31,726 nt of DNA from DASXTB01 sp036505615 (GTDB taxonomy: Bacteria; Acidobacteriota; UBA6911; JACQSX01): the NCBI GenBank assembly GCA_036505615.1, contig DASXTB010000244.1, positions 1 through 31,726 on the forward strand, read 5' to 3'. Shown here in pieces: positions 24,465 through 29,194 of the stretch. Each line of letters starts with the position of its first letter. Position 1 is the first letter of the stretch. The position numbers and the translations under genes were made by a program. Under the pieces are notes generated by a model, which saw only the letters and a list, made by a program, of their open reading frames with translations, searched no databases and was not told where the DNA came from.

Positions 24465-24632
24465 ATGGAAAAAAAAGAGGGGAAAAGGCGGGACGACCAG
24501 CCCGCTCGAAAAAGAAAACCTTATCATCCTCCACACGTGGATACAGAGCAGGTTTTTGAGACGCTGGCGTTCGCCTGTGGGAAAATCCAAGCAAATCAAT
24601 CGGGCTGCATGATCATCACGAAGAACTCGTGA
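24465..24632 (+). CDS. Putative RiPP precursor peptide, 55 aa
   Basis: 55 aa. Very basic start (MEKKEGKRRDDQPARKRK), then KPYHPPHVDTEQVFETLAF (18-36), then a small/polar C-terminus with C38 (ACGKI) and C48 (SGCMII), ending in Ser55. From memory, short peptides with 'KPYxxPxVxxExVFET.A.ACGK' followed by a Cys-bearing tail occur next to radical SAM/PqqD genes, with the first part as leader; this was not checked. It lies between the radical SAM maturase and an S26-type peptidase on one strand and has a strong ribosome site. Likely core begins around residues 36-40. The two cysteines are candidates for thioether formation and the terminal serine for phosphorylation. Function of the mature product is unknown. 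Confidence 0.72.
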   Translation: MEKKEGKRRDDQPARKRKPYHPPHVDTEQVFETLAFACGKIQANQSGCMIITKNS

Positions 24633-24644
24633 TTTGCTTACCTC

Positions 24645-25130
24645 ATGGTTAAACCATTGCCGGTGGTGTTGCGCGGGCGCGGGGGCAGCATGTGGCCCGC
24701 CTTGCGATTCGGTGACTACCTGCTGCTGGCGCAGGAGAAAGATTTCCGCATCGGACATATCATCGTTTTCCGCCAGCGCAACTTAACCATTGCTCATCGA
24801 CTATGGCGGAGAATCCCATCCGGCGGCGGAGCGCTTTTCTATACCAAGGGAGACGCTCACTTTCGGGGGGATCCCGTAGTGAGGAAATCGCGGGTCTTGG
24901 GGGTCATAGTGGCCAGGATACGCAATGGAAAGTACCAGAAGATGGATAGTTGCGGTCGGCGCTGGAGCGGGCTCTTGATGGCGTGCATTATTCCGGTGAT
25001 CGTAGGAAGTTATCAGGCTGTCAAAGATCTGTGTGGGATACCGGCGAAAACTACAAGACGCGCAGAACAACTTGAGGGCGCCGATTTATCCGGTAGCTCT
25101 TCCTACTACCTGCCCGCAAGGCTCTTCTGA
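24645..25130 (+). CDS. S26/S24-family peptidase, SipW/Sec11-like
   Basis: 161 aa. Catalytic serine box GGSMWPALRFGDYLLL (S15), VFRQRNLTIAHRLWRR with candidate base H51 (a His replaces Lys in the Sec11/SipW branch), and YTKGDAH...D (66-76). One hydrophobic segment near the C-terminus (about 107-126) would anchor it; there is no N-terminal anchor, unlike standard LepB. It starts 12 nt after the precursor stop, so it is most likely the leader- or maturation-peptidase of the peptide. A general signal peptidase is less likely given its small size and place. Its last 45 nt overlap the tail of the opposite-strand methyltransferase. Confidence 0.8.
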   Translation: MVKPLPVVLRGRGGSMWPALRFGDYLLLAQEKDFRIGHIIVFRQRNLTIAHRLWRRIPSGGGALFYTKGDAHFRGDPVVRKSRVLGVIVARIRNGKYQKMDSCGRRWSGLLMACIIPVIVGSYQAVKDLCGIPAKTTRRAEQLEGADLSGSSSYYLPARLF

Positions 25131-25874
25131 GTAGTACTCGATCTTAAAACCTGAATCTCTTAACTCACTCTCGATCTCCTCTTTGGTAAAAAGGTGTTGA
25201 AAGACGCCGGGTAGAGTATCCCCGAAATCGACTGTTTCTCGACTTCCACTGGCACGCCGAACGAAACGAGCAATAACAAAGGTCCAGCGGATTTGGCGAG
25301 AGTCAGACCGGGGGAAAAACGAAAGCAACATGGGCCCACCGGCGCGAACCTGTCGTCGGAACTGCTTTAGAAATCGAATCCGCGCTTCGCGGCCAGGGAT
25401 ATGCACATATCCTCCCCACCCCATGATGAGACCGTCATAAATTCCCAGTCCTTCGGGGACTTGATCTGGCAGCGATTGAAGCACCTTCGCTTCAATTCCC
25501 TTCGATGCCAGCAAGGTTCTGCAGCTCTCAACCAACGCGGCGGAGCATTCAAAGCCGTCCACCTGGATTCCGCGCCTGGCCAGCGCGAGAATCTCCCGAC
25601 CTCCTCCGCAAGCCCCCAACAGAATTGAACGGCACTCTGAAAAATAACGGTCGACCGCGGCTTTCTCCCAAGGGAGCAAATCAGATTCGTTGAAATCGAC
25701 CGCTCGGTAATGCTTCCAAGTCAAATATTGCCGGTCGGTGATTCTGTGCAGCACTTCCCGGCTCGACAGTCCGAGCCACACGCCTTCATGAACGGCGCGA
25801 ATTCCTCCCACCAAACGCGTCACCCCTCGATTTGCGGCCCGAAAAATTGTGGCACGCCAAACTCCTCTGGGCAT
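25086..25874 (-). CDS. SAM-dependent methyltransferase of the RiPP island
   Basis: 262 aa. Motif I is SILLGACGGGREILALARRG (83-102), followed by VDGFECSAALVESC and the strand YDGLIMGWGGYVHI. The region near 165-190 (IRFLKQFRRQVRAGGPMLLSFFP) is the usual post-motif helix and strand. It resembles free-standing class I methyltransferases with small acceptors. Whether it acts on the peptide is only suggested by position between the peptidase and PqqD genes. It converges with, and overlaps by 45 nt, the S26 peptidase gene. No clear ribosome site was seen before its ATG. Confidence 0.78.
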   Translation of the reverse strand: MPRGVWRATIFRAANRGVTRLVGGIRAVHEGVWLGLSSREVLHRITDRQYLTWKHYRAVDFNESDLLPWEKAAVDRYFSECRSILLGACGGGREILALARRGIQVDGFECSAALVESCRTLLASKGIEAKVLQSLPDQVPEGLGIYDGLIMGWGGYVHIPGREARIRFLKQFRRQVRAGGPMLLSFFPRSDSRQIRWTFVIARFVRRASGSRETVDFGDTLPGVFQHLFTKEEIESELRDSGFKIEYYSEEPCGQVVGRATG

Positions 25875-25879
25875 ATGCG

Positions 25880-26210
25880 TCTATTAACCGCTAGGGATCA
25901 TTCATGTCGAACTCTGTTCGAATGAGAATCCATGATCCATTAGAGCGTGAAAGCGGCCGCTTCAGCGGCCTTCCCCGAAGGGTTTAAGGCCCGCCGTCTT
26001 TACGGCGGGTTGATCAGACATCATTAGTCCAATCGAGGCCGCTTCCAGCGGCCTTCTGACCTGGCTTTAGCCGTCAGCTTCCTGGGCATTTTCCCCTCAA
26101 CGATCACGAAAACGTGGTCGTCAACGTGGGGGTGATCGTAAACCTAGCCGGTCTTCAAAATCCTCGACTTCGAGCTCTGTTTCCGAGTGAATTAAACTGA
26201 TCTAATTCCC
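25880..26210. repeat. Cluster of palindromes between the methyltransferase and PqqD genes
   Basis: This 383-bp gap holds at least five stems: TCGAACTCTGTTCGA inside an outer GGATCAT/ATGATCC pair (25898-25938), GGCCGCTTCAGCGGCC (25955-25970), CCCGCCGT-CTTT-ACGGCGGG (25990-26009), a second GGCCGC/GCGGCC copy (26037-26053), and ACGATCAC/GTGATCGT around a GTGGTCGTCAACGTGG core (about 26098-26137). Near 26212-26231 a 'tgtccccagtgtccccgtgg' piece resembles the repeat at 28914. No credible gene. Confidence 0.75.
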
Positions 26211-26257
26211 CTGTCCCCAGTGTCCCCGTGGTTCATATTTCAGTCTCCGAAGTGGAA

Positions 26258-26533
26258 TCAATCGTCGCTCTCGAGAAATATTTTTTTTGACAACATTTCT
26301 TCTACGAATGTCTCCGTGTCGCGCTTTGCCGTCTGCTCATCGACTTCGTATTCAGCGCAAATTTCCGGAATTATCTCGTGCAGCGTCTTGCCGGCATCCA
26401 CTCGCTCCCAAATGAACGTCCCCACATCGTTGAGGATATTCATCGTGTTGTCGTCTAGGCCGACGATCACCGTTTCCCCGCCGATGATTCTTGCGGCGAT
26501 TCGGTCGCTAATTTTTAATCGCTTGTCCGGCAT
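26258..26533 (-). CDS. PqqD family leader-binding protein (RRE)
   Basis: 91 aa, full family length. The PqqD pattern is clear: ETVIVGLDDNTMNILNDVGTFIWERVDAGKTL (20-51), then helices EIIPEICAEYEVDEQTAKRDTETFVEEML (53-81). PqqD-like RiPP recognition elements bind precursor leaders and hand them to the modifying enzyme, here most likely the radical SAM protein. It overlaps the end of the HprK-like gene by 26 nt, so the two are translated together. It is separated from the methyltransferase downstream by the palindrome cluster. Confidence 0.9.
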   Translation of the reverse strand: MPDKRLKISDRIAARIIGGETVIVGLDDNTMNILNDVGTFIWERVDAGKTLHEIIPEICAEYEVDEQTAKRDTETFVEEMLSKKIFLESDD

Positions 26534-27452
26534 CGAGCAGTCTTAGAAATTCCTTACCCTGTTGGAAATGGAGATCCTGGCACCGATGGAGCGCGCAGAT
26601 CGCCTCGGCGATCATCAGCAGTTGGTGCCTCCATTCCAAATGTGTGCTGAAGAACAAAGTGCATCGGAGGAGTTTTCGTATCCCCTCCGCTAAACCGACG
26701 CTCTTTGCAAAAGTGGCATCGTCTTTGTGAAGGAAATTCACAGTTCGCAGTGGGAAACGAACCAATTCTCCACCGCCTCGCAGCTCGCCCCAAAAAGGAG
26801 TGCCGTACAAATAAAACTGGTCGCCATCCCTTCGCACCACGGAGATCTCATCTGTTAGAATTCGCGCTCCGCTGAGCCGCGCGATGGTGCTTTTGCCTGC
26901 CCCTGATGTGCCTGCAAACAAGTGAGCGGCACCTTCGTACTCAATACTGCAGGCGTGCACAAGCAGCCCCTCTACCCCAAGCAGGCGCACCGAATAAAGC
27001 GCCCTTAGAAAGTTCTCGAAAGATGGAATGAGACCTGTGTATCGCAGCGTCCCGTGACAAGTTGCCAAGTCGATATTTGCTTCAAAGTCAGCTCGAAACA
27101 ATTTCAGTTCGCGTCCCTCGAACTCTATCCGAACATCGTGGGAGGTTAAACCTTCCGGAGGGACCATCTCCGGCGCTGTGCTCACCTGGAAATGCCAGAG
27201 TGGCGACAACGCGTGAAAGAATTCCGTGCCGTGCGCGTTAGCAAGCGGACCCCGCAAGGCGGGGTCGGAAGGTCCGCTTCCCAAAGGTCGCGGCTCAGAT
27301 TTTTTCACAGCTTCCGGCTTCGGGCTCTCTATCAAGAAGTTTCTGTAGTGTCGCGCCAGCTCGTCGGGCGCTCCCAATTGGCTAAACAGAAAGCTCGTCG
27401 GCAAATCCCCGATGTTTAGGACAACCGAATCAAGAGCCATTTGCAGTATCAT
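26508..27452 (-). CDS. HPr kinase-related protein (PqqD-associated)
   Basis: 314 aa from the ATG at 27452 (MILQMALDSVVLNIG); an ATG at 27440 is a possible alternative, and the longer frame upstream overlaps the divergent gene. P-loop HLFAGTSGAGKSTIARL (about 178-194) with later ILTDEISVVRRDG (198-210) and GTPFWGEL is the HprK/PckA-like kinase core. An N-terminal region of beta-strands precedes it. Residues 52-75 (SEPRPLGSGPSDPALRGPLANA region) are an in-frame repeat insertion. Relatives in lasso-peptide clusters phosphorylate the terminal serine of the peptide; here the candidate target is Ser55 of the precursor (inference). It is followed by the overlapping PqqD gene. Confidence 0.85.
   Translation of the reverse strand: MILQMALDSVVLNIGDLPTSFLFSQLGAPDELARHYRNFLIESPKPEAVKKSEPRPLGSGPSDPALRGPLANAHGTEFFHALSPLWHFQVSTAPEMVPPEGLTSHDVRIEFEGRELKLFRADFEANIDLATCHGTLRYTGLIPSFENFLRALYSVRLLGVEGLLVHACSIEYEGAAHLFAGTSGAGKSTIARLSGARILTDEISVVRRDGDQFYLYGTPFWGELRGGGELVRFPLRTVNFLHKDDATFAKSVGLAEGIRKLLRCTLFFSTHLEWRHQLLMIAEAICALHRCQDLHFQQGKEFLRLLDAGQAIKN
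27228..27299. repeat. REP-like palindrome inserted in-frame in the kinase gene
   Basis: 72 bp carrying GACCCCGCCTTGCGGGGTC on the minus strand, flanked by an outer GCGGACC/GGTCCGC pair. Read in the kinase frame it encodes a Pro/Gly-rich peptide of 24 residues with no counterpart expected in the HprK fold. The reading frame stays open on both sides. It lies before the P-loop domain, where a flexible loop would be tolerated. Confidence 0.65.
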
Positions 27453-27483
27453 AGGGAAAGGCTCGAAGTTCCTCCAGCCCATT

Positions 27484-28620
27484 ATGAAATCCGCGCTGCA
27501 TCCAACCCCAAAATATCGCTGGAACTGGGAAGCATTGCGCGATAAGGACGGAAAATTATCTGCCGAACGATGCATTGAGCAAGGCGTGGCCGGACTGATC
27601 TACTCCGAGTCGCAGGTCGCAAGTCGCGGGTCGCAGGTCATGAATGGCCGCCTCGCGTTGAATGATGCGCTAATTTCGAATCTCGACATCGCCGTGGAGA
27701 TTTCTCGACTGAGAGAAAATTATCTGCAAGGTTTTGCCATTCACAAGCGGTGCATGGCAAAACTGGAAGGAATCCTGCTGGTGATGAACCGGCGTGGGTT
27801 AAAGCCACTGCTGCTGCGAGGCCCTGCGGTTGTCGAGCAGCTTTACGGCGGCGATGGCGGCCTGCGGCGTTACTCAGACGTCGATCTCTGCGTTTTTCCA
27901 AAAGAGCATCCGGTTCTGGAGAAATGTTTGGCCGATCTTAGCTTTAAGCGAGATCGCCTGTATCCGCAAATCTGGAAGCTGGATGGATTGGCGCTGGATT
28001 GCCATCAGGACCCGATGAACTTGAGCCGGAATCCTTGTTTCGATGCGCTCTTCCCCGGCAATATCTCTCAGATTTTTAACCGAGCTCGGCCCTTCCGCAT
28101 CGGAAGCGGGGAGAGCCTCGTTTCGGATGAATTGGACGAGTTGTCGCTTCTGGCCATCCACCTGGTCAAGCACTCATTTTCTCAGCAGATTTGGGAAATA
28201 GATCTAGTGCGATGTATCGAATGCAATTTTTGCGACTCACAGATTGAGTTGCTGCGCCGTGCCGCAGAAGAGTCTCGGCTGCTTCGTTTCGTCTTATACT
28301 TTCTCTGCTTGAAGTATCATTGCCTGCCTGAGAAGTTTTTTGATTCCTTGCCATCGCTGCCGCGCCTGTGCCGTCGACTTGCAGCTTGCCTTACACGGAG
28401 CGCTGAGCCGGGTTCCGGGCCTCTAACAATACTTTTGTGCCTGCCGGCAAAGCTGCGATGGTGTTATGCCAAGTCGATTCTTTGGCCCAACGCCGAAGTT
28501 CGCAACCAAATCGCAACCGATTTCAACGTGGGTGACAGGGAGGGGAGATTTTTCATATTCCGCTTGGCCGATGCAGCGAAAAGAGCTGCAAAGCTGACGA
28601 TGTGGTTTTTAAGGGGGTGA
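27484..28620 (+). CDS. Nucleotidyltransferase family protein (NTP_transf_5-like)
   Basis: 378 aa from the ATG at 27484. N-terminal helices (YRWNWEALRDKDG...CIEQGVAGLIY) match the usual NTP_transf_5 opening, followed by the active-site region LLLRGPAVVEQLYGGDGGLRRYSDVDLCV with D132 and D134 as the metal pair. The C-terminal half is helical with Cys/Leu-rich segments. Such proteins co-occur with HprK-like kinases and PqqD in peptide and exopolysaccharide clusters and may further decorate a phosphorylated peptide tail. It is divergent from the kinase, with only 31 bp between the chosen starts. A short tandem repeat lies in its coding sequence (residues 41-52). Confidence 0.78.
   Translation: MKSALHPTPKYRWNWEALRDKDGKLSAERCIEQGVAGLIYSESQVASRGSQVMNGRLALNDALISNLDIAVEISRLRENYLQGFAIHKRCMAKLEGILLVMNRRGLKPLLLRGPAVVEQLYGGDGGLRRYSDVDLCVFPKEHPVLEKCLADLSFKRDRLYPQIWKLDGLALDCHQDPMNLSRNPCFDALFPGNISQIFNRARPFRIGSGESLVSDELDELSLLAIHLVKHSFSQQIWEIDLVRCIECNFCDSQIELLRRAAEESRLLRFVLYFLCLKYHCLPEKFFDSLPSLPRLCRRLAACLTRSAEPGSGPLTILLCLPAKLRWCYAKSILWPNAEVRNQIATDFNVGDREGRFFIFRLADAAKRAAKLTMWFLRG
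27609..27639 (+). repeat. In-frame short tandem repeat in the nucleotidyltransferase gene
   Basis: Four to five degenerate copies of the heptamer GTCGCAG/GTCGCAA/GTCGCGG run in a row. They encode SESQVASRGSQV. The unit is a heptamer, so a single-copy change would shift the reading frame. The style resembles the gtcgaat array near 1680. Confidence 0.7.
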
Positions 28621-28627
28621 GAAAATC

Positions 28628-28827
28628 AGAACCGTGGGCGTCAGCCCGCGCAGGGAGAATCAACCCTCGTCCTCCTGCTTCGGAACCGCGGGCGTCAGCC
28701 CGCGCTATGAGGCTCACAGGTTTTTCGCAAAAAATTGCCGATTGTGTGCCAGCTTACGCCGGCGATTCTGACGTGGGCGGATTGGGATCCATTTCTCCCT
28801 GGGCGGGCTCACGCCTGCGGTTCTGAC
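28628..28827. repeat. REP-like cluster: two forward and two inverted copies
   Basis: The unit is approximately (GTC)AGAACCGCGGGCGTCAGCCCGCGC. Forward copies are at 28628-28651 and 28682-28705. Inverted, more diverged copies are at 28748-28772 and 28802-28827, both ending GATTCTGAC or GGTTCTGAC. Each unit can fold on its own, and forward and inverted copies can pair. The related hairpin at 24424 belongs to the same family. From 28828 to 28990 there is only 'gtgtccccgtgtcc'-type repetitive DNA (about 28914-28955). Confidence 0.8.
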
Positions 28828-28991
28828 TATGGCGCGCCGTTAGGGAGGCGCCCTTCTCTGTTGTGAGGAAGCGGACCGGCCAGACACGATTGCATCGTTG
28901 CGCTCGCGGTGCCTCGTGTCCCCGCGTCCCTGTGTCGCCGTGTCCCCGTGTCCCCCCAGCTCCCTCCTTTCCCGGCCACCGGCATGCCATG

Positions 28992-29190
28992 GTGCGTCAC
29001 CCGAACCTAAGGGTTCTAAACGAGGTTGCGAGGAGACGGTCCGGGCGACCTGCAGTCGTGCCAGTGGCCGGGGTTGAGGCGGTTGGGAAGCCGCCCCGGG
29101 AGCGCAAGCTTCCAGGTGCCTGGTCCCTGGGACCGCCCAGCAGCCTGATGTGCTCGTAAACGGAAGCCCACCGGAGGCGGGCGGTTCTAG
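28992..29190 (+). ncRNA. Possible structured RNA fragment, group II intron 5' part?
   Basis: The stretch starts GTGCG, the canonical 5' end of group II introns. It is dense in short paired segments (CCCGGG, GGCGGTTGGGAAGCCGCC, GGTCCCTGGGACC) with domain I-like text such as gaggagacggtccgggcg and gatgtgctcgtaaacggaag. No reverse transcriptase frame follows; the region ends at the stop of the opposite-strand beta-propeller gene. If real it is a truncated relic. This is recognition by eye only, and it may instead be ordinary repeat DNA. Confidence 0.3.
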
Positions 29191-29194
29191 GGAC

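Noticed and set aside
26098..26192. Val/Asn-rich frame (HENVVVNVGVIVNLAG) as a second precursor peptide
   Set aside because: No ATG or ribosome site, an upstream stop, and the coding potential is explained by an inverted repeat around GTGGTCGTCAACGTGG.
28863..29159. 98-codon plus-strand frame starting in the 'gtgtccccgtg' repeat
   Set aside because: Composition follows the repeat and the possible structured RNA; no family resemblance.
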